Origin: CAZCSJ01 sp964501445
Lineage (GTDB): Bacteria; Patescibacteriota; Minisyncoccia; Sungbacterales; HO2-52-23
Assembly (NCBI GenBank): GCA_964501445.1
Contig: CAZCSJ010000015.1
Span: forward strand, 1 to 14,910
Direction: 5' to 3'
DNA: 14,910 nucleotides
Positions 1 to 6,221 of this stretch are shown here, piece by piece (position 1 is the first letter of the stretch; each line of letters begins with the position of its first letter). Under the pieces are notes generated by a model, which did no database searches, was not told the DNA's origin, and was given only the letters and a program-made list of their open reading frames with translations. The translations under genes and the position numbers were made by a program.

Positions 1-31
1 CGTTCCCTTGCGGGAGCGGCCTTTTTATTTT
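1..31 (+). terminator. Rho-independent terminator of an upstream gene, cut by the window edge
   Basis: Bases 1-7 (CGTTCCC) pair with 12-18 (GGGAGCG) through seven pairs including one G-T wobble, with loop TTGC at 8-11. The stem is followed by GCC and then a T-rich run at 22-31. The stem may extend beyond the window. It would end a gene to the left and separate it from the dehydrogenase starting at 46. Confidence 0.6.
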
Positions 32-45
32 AGAGTAGGGATTAC

Positions 46-1239
46 ATGAAATACGACCTCTGTATTATCGGCGGGGCAGGGCATGTGGGGTTGCCGCTGG
101 GCGTCGCATTTGCGCAAAAACGGGTCAAAACCGTGCTTTTTGATATTCGTCCCGAAGTGCTTCAAACCATCCAAAAAGGCAAGTTTCCGTTCAAGGAAGA
201 TGGTGGGCAAAAAGCACTCAAAGATGCGCTTTCAAAAAAATCTCTTTTTGTGTCAACCGATCCCAAAGCCATTTCCGAAAGCACGCATGCGCTGCTTGTG
301 ATCGGAACACCGGTGGATGAGTATTTAAACCCTGATTTTAACGGACTCATGCGGGTGCTTGAAAAATACTCTTCGTATTTTAGAAACGGCCAGACCTTGA
401 TTTTGCGAAGCACCATATACCCGGGCACCACCGAGCGTGTACAGCGCTACTTCAATAAAAAAGGGAAAAAAGTGCGCGTGGTATTTTGCCCGGAGCGGAT
501 TGCGCAAGGAAGAGCGATCAGGGAGTTGAAAAAGCTCCCGCAGGTGGTATCCGGCTTTGACGTGAGGGCGGTAAAGGAGGGGAGCATGCTTTTTAAAAAA
601 ATCGTCCCGCAGATCATCACAACTTCGCATCCGGTAGAAGCCGAACTTACCAAGCTTTTCTCAAACGCATGGCGCTATATCAAGTTTGCCGTAGCAAACC
701 AATTTTATATGATGGCGACTGAACACGGGCTTGATTACCATAAGATCCATGATGCGATGGTAAAAGATTATGAGCGAAACCGCGAACTTCCGCGCCCGGG
801 TTTTACCGCAGGCCCTTGCCTTTTCAAAGACACCATGCAACTCGCGGCATTTCACAATAACTCATTTTTCCTTGGCCACTCGGCGATGTTGGTGAATGAA
901 GGCCTTCCGAATTTTTTAGTGCGGCGTCTCAAGGCAATGCATACCAACCCGGGTTTGAAAGAGAAAACCGTAGGGATTCTTGGGATGGCGTTTAAGGCAG
1001 ATTCAGATGACCATCGCGATTCGCTCTCCTACAAACTTTGGAAAATTCTCCGCGCCGAGGCGCGTGAGGTGCTCTGCCACGACGTGTATATCAAAGATGC
1101 GGCATTTCATCCGGTTGAGAAGGTGCTCAAAGAATCCGATATCGTGATTTTGGCGGCGCCCCACTCGGAATACAAAGCGATCAACCCTAAAAAGTACCCC
1201 AGAGCTCACTTTGTTGATATTTGGAATTTTTGGGCTTGA
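46..1239 (+). CDS. Nucleotide-sugar 6-dehydrogenase (UDP-glucose/GDP-mannose dehydrogenase family)
   Basis: This 397-residue protein should oxidise C6 of a UDP-sugar to the uronic acid with two NAD+ in the cytoplasm, feeding surface-glycan synthesis. It has an N-terminal Rossmann fold with GGAGHVGLPLG at 9-19. A CPER motif (148-151) precedes the substrate-binding stretch, followed by ELTKLFSNAWRY around 200-211 with the conserved Lys203 and Asn207. The AGPCLFKDT motif has the expected catalytic Cys258 and Lys261-Asp262. The C-terminal UDP-binding domain carries GMAFKADSDDHRDS near 313-326. The active-site motif is closer to WecC/WbpA-type UDP-N-acetylhexosamine dehydrogenases than to UDP-glucose dehydrogenase, but the substrate cannot be fixed from sequence. 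It is slightly shorter than the usual 420-440 residues. The start ATG has a weak AGGG upstream. Its TGA stop lies inside the left arm of the 1234-1261 hairpin. Confidence 0.9.
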   Translation: MKYDLCIIGGAGHVGLPLGVAFAQKRVKTVLFDIRPEVLQTIQKGKFPFKEDGGQKALKDALSKKSLFVSTDPKAISESTHALLVIGTPVDEYLNPDFNGLMRVLEKYSSYFRNGQTLILRSTIYPGTTERVQRYFNKKGKKVRVVFCPERIAQGRAIRELKKLPQVVSGFDVRAVKEGSMLFKKIVPQIITTSHPVEAELTKLFSNAWRYIKFAVANQFYMMATEHGLDYHKIHDAMVKDYERNRELPRPGFTAGPCLFKDTMQLAAFHNNSFFLGHSAMLVNEGLPNFLVRRLKAMHTNPGLKEKTVGILGMAFKADSDDHRDSLSYKLWKILRAEAREVLCHDVYIKDAAFHPVEKVLKESDIVILAAPHSEYKAINPKKYPRAHFVDIWNFWA

Positions 1240-1261
1240 CGCAAACTGCTTTGCGTCAAGC
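1234..1261 (+). terminator. Perfect 12-bp hairpin overlapping the dehydrogenase stop codon
   Basis: GCTTGACGCAAA (1234-1245) pairs perfectly with TTTGCGTCAAGC (1250-1261) around the loop CTGC. The left arm contains the TGA stop at 1237-1239. Only GGGCATTTT follows, not a clean T run, so it may be an attenuator, an mRNA 3' end stabiliser or the first stem of a longer structured region rather than a standard terminator. Confidence 0.4.
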
Positions 1262-1352
1262 GGGCATTTTCGGCCGAGCCTGTTTTGAAGGAACGTGCGA
1301 GGCCGCAAAAAATGCCCGGGGGAGTGCCGAAGGGGCACGACATGGCGAAGCC
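1261..1352. other. GC-rich region of nested hairpins, possible structured RNA or repeat
   Basis: CGGGCATTTT at 1261-1270 is perfectly complementary to AAAATGCCCG at 1309-1318, and CGGCC at 1271-1275 pairs with GGCCG at 1301-1305, leaving a CAA bulge and a 25-base loop. Two smaller hairpins follow: GTGCC/GGCAC at 1324-1328/1334-1338, and GGC-GAA-GCC at 1344-1352. No convincing gene reads through this stretch. It sits between the dehydrogenase and the promoter of the MNT/HEPN pair. It may be a complex terminator or a member of a dispersed structured repeat. I do not recognise a named RNA family. Confidence 0.4.
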
Positions 1353-1364
1353 CTAACGGAGAAG

Positions 1365-1393
1365 TTGATTATTTATGGCACTTTCCGTACAAT
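1365..1393 (+). promoter_or_regulatory. Sigma-70-type promoter for the MNT/HEPN operon
   Basis: TTGATT at 1365-1370 and TACAAT at 1388-1393 are separated by exactly 17 bases and are close to the TTGACA/TATAAT consensus. Transcription would start near 1400, leaving a short leader before the ATG at 1417. An AGGAG at 1394-1398 is too far upstream to be a normal ribosome site. This gives the toxin-antitoxin pair its own promoter, independent of the sugar genes. Confidence 0.6.
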
Positions 1394-1416
1394 AGGAGCA
1401 CGCGTATACAAATGCT

Positions 1417-1704
1417 ATGTTGGGCATACACGAAATTCAAAAAAAAGTTTCCCCTATACTTAGGAAATACGGCATTACACGTGCCGCCGTCTTCGGTTCT
1501 GTTGCACGAGGTGAAGATACTTCGCAAAGCGATGTTGATATACTTGTTTCTCTGGGAAGACCCATGGGCCTTTTTACATTTATGAAAATGGAACGGGAAC
1601 TCGGAGAAGCGCTTGGAAGGAAAGTAGACGTAGTAACGGAAAACAGCGTGAATAAATTTATTGAACCGTATATTCTAAAGGAACTGCGCCCTATCTATGG
1701 TTAA
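1417..1704 (+). CDS. mntA: MntA-like minimal nucleotidyltransferase antitoxin
   Basis: This 95-residue protein belongs to the minimal nucleotidyltransferase (MNT) family. GSVARGEDTSQSDVDIL at 27-43 gives the GSxxxG nucleotide-binding loop and the SDVD acidic pair (Asp39, Asp41). Asp71 in KVDVVT is the likely third metal ligand. In characterised MntA/HepT systems the MNT protein AMPylates the partner HEPN RNase next to its active site and so neutralises it. The stop overlaps the start of the HEPN gene by 8 bases, typical of this two-gene module. A second ATG at 1412 is out of frame. The pair reads as more AT-rich than its neighbours and interrupts a run of sugar genes, consistent with separate acquisition. 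The family call is firm; the TA function is inferred from the pairing. Confidence 0.88.
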   Translation: MLGIHEIQKKVSPILRKYGITRAAVFGSVARGEDTSQSDVDILVSLGRPMGLFTFMKMERELGEALGRKVDVVTENSVNKFIEPYILKELRPIYG

Positions 1705-2029
1705 AGAAGACCGCGTGTATATCAATCAAATTCTTGATGCGGTTTCTAAGATAGAAACATTCGTTTCCGGTATCAGCCGGGACGATTTTGATAATGATCT
1801 GAAAACCCAGAGTGCCGTTATCTTGCAGCTGATACTCATAGGGGAGCTAGCTAAAAAGATTTCGGAGGAGACAAAACAGAGGATTAATCTTCCCTGGAGA
1901 GATATTGCCGGCTTCAGAGATGAGGCCGTTCATAATTACTTTGAAATAGATCTTGCCGTTGTTTGGGATACTATTAAGGAAGATATCCCCCAACTCAAGC
2001 AACAATTGAAAGATGTCGGCTTGGAATAA
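1697..2029 (+). CDS. hepT: HepT-like HEPN-domain toxin (DUF86 family)
   Basis: This 110-residue, mostly helical protein resembles the HepT/DUF86 branch of HEPN proteins. RDEAVHNYF at 74-82 provides the Rx4HxY motif (Arg74, His79, Tyr81), which forms the RNase site or the AMPylated tyrosine in studied HepT proteins. IGE at 48-50 and PWRDIAGFRDE at 66-76 also fit the family. Its start overlaps the MNT gene, so the two are translationally linked. The gene looks intact and the active residues are present, so the module may be functional. Its stop codon lies in the outer, weakly conserved part of a repeat end (2023-2051), so the repeat landed at or recombined with the end of this operon. Confidence 0.87.
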   Translation: MVKEDRVYINQILDAVSKIETFVSGISRDDFDNDLKTQSAVILQLILIGELAKKISEETKQRINLPWRDIAGFRDEAVHNYFEIDLAVVWDTIKEDIPQLKQQLKDVGLE

Positions 2030-2051
2030 GGCCTCACATTTCTAACGGGAT
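2023..2051 (+). repeat. Solitary right end of the ~105-base inverted-repeat element
   Basis: The 14-base core ATTTCTAACGGGAT is at 2038-2051. The preceding 15 bases match the right end of the 3081-3186 element at 11 of 15 positions, so this is a right-type end, not a chance match. The opposite end, expected about 90 bases upstream, is absent; that position lies in the HEPN coding sequence. The terminal AT of the core is the first two bases of the ATG of the epimerase at 2050. Confidence 0.7.
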
Positions 2052-3081
2052 GAAAAAAATACTTATTACCGGCGGGGCGGGGTTTATTGGCTACTTCCTC
2101 GCAGAGCATATATTGGAAGCTGATTCGTCGGCAGAACTGACGCTTGTCGATAACCTCCAACGCGGGAAGATGGACGAGGATTTCTCCGAGCTTTTAAAGA
2201 GCCCGCGCGTGAACCCCGCCCTTACGGGTAAGAGCGGGGTAAAGTTTTTGAATCTTGACCTCACCGACCCCGAATCATACAAGCAGTTGGGGAATGGGTA
2301 TGAGCATGTGTATCACTTGGCCGCCATCAACGGTACCAAGATTTTTTATGAAATGCCGCATGAGGTGCTTCGGATCAACATGCTCTCGCTGATTTACATG
2401 CTTGAATGGTTCCGCAAGGAAAATCCCGAGGGCAAATTTTGTTTTACTTCTTCCAATGAGGCGTATGCGGGCGGACTCAATGCATTCGGCGTGCTCCCGA
2501 TCCCGACTCCGGAGAAGGTACCGCTTGTGATTGATGACCCGTACAATGCGCGGTGGTCCTACGCATCAACCAAACTCGTGGGGGAGCTTTTCGTGATTCA
2601 CTATGCGGCGAAATACAATTTCCGTGCGGTAATCGTGCGGCCGCACAATTTCTACGGCCCGCGCGCGGGATATGGGGGACACGTGATTCCTGATTTTTGC
2701 GAACGCATTGCCGCGCACACCGATCCGTTTCCGGTGTACGGCGCGGACGATACCCGCACCTTTTGCTATATTACCGATGCCGTGCGCGCCATGCGGATGC
2801 TGATGGATTCCTCCAAAACCGACAGCCAACCAATTGAGACCGTGCACATCGGAGATACGGGAGAAATATTGATGAAAGATCTTTTGGAAAAGATGTTTCA
2901 GGTCGTGGGCTGGCACCCAAAAGCGCTTGATATAAAAAATTCTCCGCCGGGAAGCGTGAAGCGCCGCCTCGCAGATATTTCCAAAATCAAGAAACTCATC
3001 GGCTGGAAGCCAGAAATTTCATTAGAGGACGGACTCAAGCGTACCTACGATTGGTATTTGGCGCATCCGAGAAATAAATGA
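2050..3081 (+). CDS. NAD-dependent epimerase/dehydratase (extended SDR, nucleotide-sugar type) 1
   Basis: This 343-residue extended short-chain dehydrogenase acts on a nucleotide sugar. GGAGFIG (8-14) binds the dinucleotide. YHLAAING (88-95), TSSNEAY (133-139) and YxxxK (Tyr171, Lys175) build the catalytic site. RPHNFYGPR (197-205) and TRTFCYITD (235-243) are substrate-domain motifs shared with UDP-sugar epimerases and UDP-glucuronate decarboxylases, and the C-terminal IGWKPEISLEDGLKRT is typical. The exact reaction is not resolved. A 28-base hairpin-forming sequence is inserted in frame near residues 55-64, in a surface loop of the family. The ATG overlaps a repeat core at the 5' end, and the last base of the TGA is the first base of the next repeat. 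The gene is therefore enclosed exactly between inverted repeats. No Shine-Dalgarno is visible. Confidence 0.88.
   Translation: MKKILITGGAGFIGYFLAEHILEADSSAELTLVDNLQRGKMDEDFSELLKSPRVNPALTGKSGVKFLNLDLTDPESYKQLGNGYEHVYHLAAINGTKIFYEMPHEVLRINMLSLIYMLEWFRKENPEGKFCFTSSNEAYAGGLNAFGVLPIPTPEKVPLVIDDPYNARWSYASTKLVGELFVIHYAAKYNFRAVIVRPHNFYGPRAGYGGHVIPDFCERIAAHTDPFPVYGADDTRTFCYITDAVRAMRMLMDSSKTDSQPIETVHIGDTGEILMKDLLEKMFQVVGWHPKALDIKNSPPGSVKRRLADISKIKKLIGWKPEISLEDGLKRTYDWYLAHPRNK
2213..2240 (+). repeat. In-frame hairpin inside epimerase 1
   Basis: ACCCCGC (2213-2219) pairs with GCGGGGT (2234-2240). After one C-A mismatch, CTTA (2221-2224) pairs with TAAG (2229-2232) around CGGG. It encodes roughly NPALTGKSGV, where related proteins have a short loop before the next beta strand. 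This looks like a small palindromic insertion tolerated in frame, though GC-rich coding sequence can form hairpins by chance. Confidence 0.45.
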
Positions 3082-3186
3082 TCCCGTTAGAAATCTTGGG
3101 TACGTCTTTACACCATCTTCATCTCGTAGATTATGACCATAGATGTTATTTATATGAGGAATCAACCCTTACATTTCTAACGGGAT
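3081..3186 (+). repeat. ~105-base inverted-repeat element, copy 1 (106 bases)
   Basis: The element is bounded by ATCCCGTTAGAAAT (3081-3094) and its exact inverse ATTTCTAACGGGAT (3173-3186), enclosing 78 bases. It fills the whole gap between two epimerase genes. Its first base closes the TGA of epimerase 1 and its last two bases open the ATG of epimerase 2. GGGT and ACCC just inside the ends could extend the stem after an internal loop. Its termini carry the A/T variant at the twelfth position on both arms. Confidence 0.8.
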
Positions 3187-4138
3187 GAAATCTATACTCG
3201 TAACTGGAGGTGGCGGATTTGTGGGGCAGAATCTCGTGCCCCTGCTTTTGAAAAACGGGTATAAAGTTACGGTCGCGGGACGCGAAGCAAAATCTCCGTT
3301 TGGGAAAAACGTCCGCTATCTCAAAGCCGATTTGACAGTCTCTCCGCCAGTTGGCGGATCTCCCGCGCTCACAAAAGAAGTCGCGCGGGTTGATGCCATA
3401 GTGCACCTTGCGGGCATGATCCACATAAATTATTCTCTTTCCCACCCCGCGGAGGTGATCCGCAACAACGTGGATTCCACTTTAAATCTTTTGGAGGCGG
3501 CCCGCGTAAGCAAGCGCCGTCCGCTCGTGGTCTTTTCATCAACCGATCGGGTGTATGGAAGAACGAAGAAGCGAAAAGTGGATGAGAGTGAGCCGCCGTT
3601 TCCCATTGAGCCGTATGTCGCCTCCAAGATCGCGTGCGAAACGTTTATTGAAGCGTATCATGGGCTCTATGGTATGCCTTACGTCATTCTTCGTATGGAC
3701 AGCATCTACGGTCCGCACCAGACGCCCATGTTTATCTCCGATGTAATAAAGAAGATGGCACTCCAGGATGAAATTTCAACAGGGAAACTCGACGTCCGTA
3801 AAAATTTCGTCTATGTTGGGGATGTGGCCGACGCCTTTCTCCGCGCGCTTCGCGCAAACAAAAGCGCGCACAGTACGATATATAATATAGGCGGGGCGCA
3901 CGTGTCGTTGAAAGACGTTTTGAAAGAAATTCAGAATGCGTTTGAGCGCCGCGGCAAAAAAGTACGCGTGCAATTTGACCCCTCGCTTGTAAGAAAAGGA
4001 GGGACCGAAGTCGCATCATTTACTCTTTCTACAAAAAAAGCCGAGAAACATCTTGGCTGGAAGGCGCGCACCGCACTTCCGGAAGGCGTTGAAAAAACGG
4101 TTGCCTGGTTTCTCGCAAATGATTTGTACATAATATGA
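3185..4138 (+). CDS. NAD-dependent epimerase/dehydratase (extended SDR) 2
   Basis: This 317-residue extended SDR has GGGGFVG at 8-14 for NAD binding, HLAG (74-77), SSTDRVYG (118-125), catalytic Tyr144 and Lys148 in PYVASK, and a DSIYGPHQ substrate motif (172-179). It probably epimerises, dehydrates or reduces a nucleotide-linked 4-keto or 6-deoxy sugar; the substrate is not identifiable. Residues 53-58 (SPPVGG) come from an inserted 20-base palindromic repeat that makes the loop after DLT about six residues longer than usual. The ATG is supplied by the right end of the preceding repeat element. The stop overlaps the start of the DegT-family gene (ATGA at 4135-4138), so the two are probably co-translated and act in sequence. 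Confidence 0.87.
   Translation: MKSILVTGGGGFVGQNLVPLLLKNGYKVTVAGREAKSPFGKNVRYLKADLTVSPPVGGSPALTKEVARVDAIVHLAGMIHINYSLSHPAEVIRNNVDSTLNLLEAARVSKRRPLVVFSSTDRVYGRTKKRKVDESEPPFPIEPYVASKIACETFIEAYHGLYGMPYVILRMDSIYGPHQTPMFISDVIKKMALQDEISTGKLDVRKNFVYVGDVADAFLRALRANKSAHSTIYNIGGAHVSLKDVLKEIQNAFERRGKKVRVQFDPSLVRKGGTEVASFTLSTKKAEKHLGWKARTALPEGVEKTVAWFLANDLYII
3341..3360 (+). repeat. 20-base palindromic repeat inside epimerase 2
   Basis: TCTCCGCCAGTTGGCGGATC contains the hairpin TCCGCC-AGTT-GGCGGA (3343-3358). Its reverse complement is identical over all 20 bases to 7554-7573 inside the surface-protein gene. Both copies keep the reading frame open. Confidence 0.75.
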
Positions 4139-5391
4139 TACATCCCCAAAAGCAAATTTTCTCTCTAGTTAAAAAGTACATGAAGGCGCGTAATGCCGCG
4201 CTCCGTCCCAAGCGCGTGACGGTGTCATGGCCCGTGTATGACCATAGAGAAATCCAGCATGCGCTGGCAACGCTCCTTGAGCTTCGTATCTCGCAGGGCG
4301 CGAAAGTAAGGGAATTTGAAAAGGAATTTGCCCGATACATCGGAGTAACATACGCGGTTGCGGTAAATTCCGGCTCTTCGGCAAATTTGATCGCGCTTGC
4401 CGCACTCGTGGAATCAGGCGATGTGCCGCGGGGTTCGGAGGTAATCTGCCCTGCGGCAACCTTCGCTACTGTTGCGTCTCCCATCATTCAGCTGGGACTC
4501 ATACCCGTCTATGCGGATGTGGATCCGGTATCTTGGAATATTGATCCGAAAGAAGTGGAAAAGGCAGTTACTAAAAAGACCCGCGTCATTATGCCCGTGC
4601 ACCACTTGGGAAATCCTGCGGATATGCCCGCAATTCTCAAAATCGCGAAGAAGCACAAATTGAAAGTGCTTGAAGATTGCTGTGAAGCGCATGGCGCCGC
4701 GATCGGAAGGGAAAAAGTGGGCTCGTTCGGCGATATGGGGACGCTTAGTTTCTTTGTGGCGCATAATATCACGACAGGCGAGGGAGGAATGGTGTTTACG
4801 AATAGCAAGAAATATTACGAGATTCTCCTTTCGCTCCGTGAGTTCGGCCGCATTCCGCCCCATATGCTCTCGCGTTTTCGCTTCAAGGACCCTATTCTCG
4901 GAGAATACGATACGCGGTATGTGTTTAGCCGTCTGGGATACAATGTGCGCATGACGGATATTGCGGCATCGCTTGGGATTGAACAACTAAAGAAACTTGA
5001 TGCGCTCAATAGAAAGCGGCTTGCGATCGTGCATCGCTACCAGAAAGGACTTGCAAAATACCGTACGTGGCTCCGTCTTCCGGAAATTCGGAAAAATACT
5101 TTCCACAGCTTCTACGGGTACGGATTGATTATTGAAAAAGGTGCACCCTTCACGCGTCGTGAGTTTACGCAATTTCTCGAAGCGCGGGGTGTAGAGACGC
5201 GCGCGTTTTTTGCGGGGTGCCTTCCTGATCAGCCCGGATTTCGCGATCAGCCGAAAAAAATAATCGGGAAACTGCCGGTTTCCCGCTGGATCCGTGATAA
5301 CGCGATTTTTATCGGCTGCCATCCTGCGTTGACAAAGCAGCACGTGGCGCAGGTGCTTCATGCGTTCGGAGATTTTTTCAAAACAAAATAA
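4135..5391 (+). CDS. DegT/DnrJ/EryC1/StrS-family PLP enzyme, ColD/RfbH-like sugar 3-dehydrase candidate (1)
   Basis: This 418-residue protein has the DegT fold: NSGSSANL at 78-85 (cofactor phosphate region), EDCCEAHGA from 180 with Asp181 facing the pyridine nitrogen, and SFFVAHNITTGEGG at 205-218. Aminotransferases of this family have Lys at the position filled here by His210. In ColD and RfbH/E1, His replaces that Lys and the enzyme removes the C3 hydroxyl of a 4-keto-6-deoxy sugar instead of transaminating it. The Fe-S cysteine cluster of the E1/RfbH type is not visible, which favours a ColD-like, glutamate-dependent mechanism; that is an inference. GYNVRMTDIAASLG (268-281) also fits the RfbH/ColD group. 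The start overlaps the stop of epimerase 2, implying one pathway. The gene ends at a hairpin facing a convergent gene. Confidence 0.85.
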   Translation: MIHPQKQIFSLVKKYMKARNAALRPKRVTVSWPVYDHREIQHALATLLELRISQGAKVREFEKEFARYIGVTYAVAVNSGSSANLIALAALVESGDVPRGSEVICPAATFATVASPIIQLGLIPVYADVDPVSWNIDPKEVEKAVTKKTRVIMPVHHLGNPADMPAILKIAKKHKLKVLEDCCEAHGAAIGREKVGSFGDMGTLSFFVAHNITTGEGGMVFTNSKKYYEILLSLREFGRIPPHMLSRFRFKDPILGEYDTRYVFSRLGYNVRMTDIAASLGIEQLKKLDALNRKRLAIVHRYQKGLAKYRTWLRLPEIRKNTFHSFYGYGLIIEKGAPFTRREFTQFLEARGVETRAFFAGCLPDQPGFRDQPKKIIGKLPVSRWIRDNAIFIGCHPALTKQHVAQVLHAFGDFFKTK

Positions 5392-5422
5392 CATACTTAC
5401 AAACTTGAGTTTGTAAGTATGT
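5391..5422. terminator. Symmetric hairpin between convergent genes
   Basis: Bases 5391-5404 pair perfectly with 5409-5422 (14 bp, loop TTGA). The stem begins at the final A of the DegT stop codon and ends 13 bases before the stop of the convergent glycosyltransferase. On the minus strand it is followed by TTATTTTGTTTT, so it should end the glycosyltransferase transcript. On the plus strand the following sequence is less T-rich. It probably works in both directions. Confidence 0.55.
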
Positions 5423-5435
5423 ATGATGTATGAAA

Positions 5436-6185
5436 TTAGGATTTAGAGATTCCGTTGAACCAGTAATTTTTTATCCCATACCAATACCAGCGGAGGTAGG
5501 CGGGAAGCCATTTCCGGAAATTGAATCGCGAGGGGCGGATATTATCTTCAAACCAATGCACAGGCACTTCCGCGACTGTTTCTCCCATGAGATACGCTTT
5601 TATTGTGATTTCAAGCGCGATTTCAAATCCCTTGTCCGATTCCAAGGGAATTTTTTGTATAAATGATTTGCGGTAGAGGCGCGTGTTGTAGGTTGCGTCG
5701 TGGATAGGAATGCGGATGAGCCAATTCAGGGAAAGCCCTGCCATGCGCGAGAGAAATCCTTTGAGAAAAGGTCCGCCTTTGTGCGAGCCGCCGGGCATAT
5801 AGCGAGACGCCGCAACCACCGCGGCATTTTTTTCATAAAATACCCGCACCATCTCGTCTATTTTTTCAATGACGCTCGGCGGATCGTCCACCATCATCTC
5901 TAAAATCGCTTCCGATTCGGCCGCTTCAAATCCCGTGAGAATCGCATTGAGCACCCCGCGGCCTCTGTTTTGCACGAGGACGACCCGCGGGTCTTTCTCG
6001 GCGATCGGGCGCGCGGCTTCAAGCGTCGTATCCTCCGGAAAGTCATAGATTATCATGAGCCGCCAGTCAGATGCCGCATATTTCAAAAGCGCATGGTAGA
6101 ATGCGAGAAAGTTTTCCTTTTCGTTATAGACAGGCACGAGAAGATCTATGCGGTAAGAAGAATGTGGTTTGTGTTCTTGGTCCAT
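5436..6185 (-). CDS. GT2 family glycosyltransferase, polyprenyl-phosphate sugar transferase-like
   Basis: With the ATG at 6185 the product has 249 residues and begins just before the first GT-A strand (YRIDLLVPVYNEKENF). An upstream in-frame start would add 75 residues that lie antisense to the neighbouring gene's 5' end, so I reject it. Nucleotide-sugar motifs are IIYDFPEDTT (45-54), where most relatives have VDDGSxD, and MMVDDPPS (97-104), the metal-binding Asp motif. SRYMPGG (127-133) and DATYNTRLYRK (163-173) follow. NIRPSRFNFRKWLPAY near the end resembles the conserved tail of DPM1-like enzymes. No transmembrane segment is obvious. It likely moves a hexose from a nucleotide or lipid donor during surface glycan assembly. 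It diverges from the next GT2 gene across 36 bases. Confidence 0.82.
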   Translation of the reverse strand: MDQEHKPHSSYRIDLLVPVYNEKENFLAFYHALLKYAASDWRLMIIYDFPEDTTLEAARPIAEKDPRVVLVQNRGRGVLNAILTGFEAAESEAILEMMVDDPPSVIEKIDEMVRVFYEKNAAVVAASRYMPGGSHKGGPFLKGFLSRMAGLSLNWLIRIPIHDATYNTRLYRKSFIQKIPLESDKGFEIALEITIKAYLMGETVAEVPVHWFEDNIRPSRFNFRKWLPAYLRWYWYGIKNYWFNGISKS

Positions 6186-6197
6186 GTTTCTTATACT
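6169..6197 (+). promoter_or_regulatory. Candidate promoter for the plus-strand GT2 gene
   Basis: TTGTGT (6169-6174) and TATACT (6192-6197) are spaced by 17 bases and would start transcription near 6204, about 18 bases before the ATG at 6222. The -35 box lies within the 5' end of the divergent glycosyltransferase. No strong Shine-Dalgarno precedes the ATG. Confidence 0.4.
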
Positions 6198-6221
6198 TGA
6201 TGCACTGGATTTTATCACGTC

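Noticed and set aside
1351..1358. CTAACGG near the TA promoter as another repeat core
   Set aside because: Only seven bases shared, flanks differ, and no partner end exists at the expected distance.
3081..3186. Target-site duplications around the ~105-base elements
   Set aside because: I compared both flanks of all three copies and saw no consistent direct repeat, so mobility is not proven by this window.
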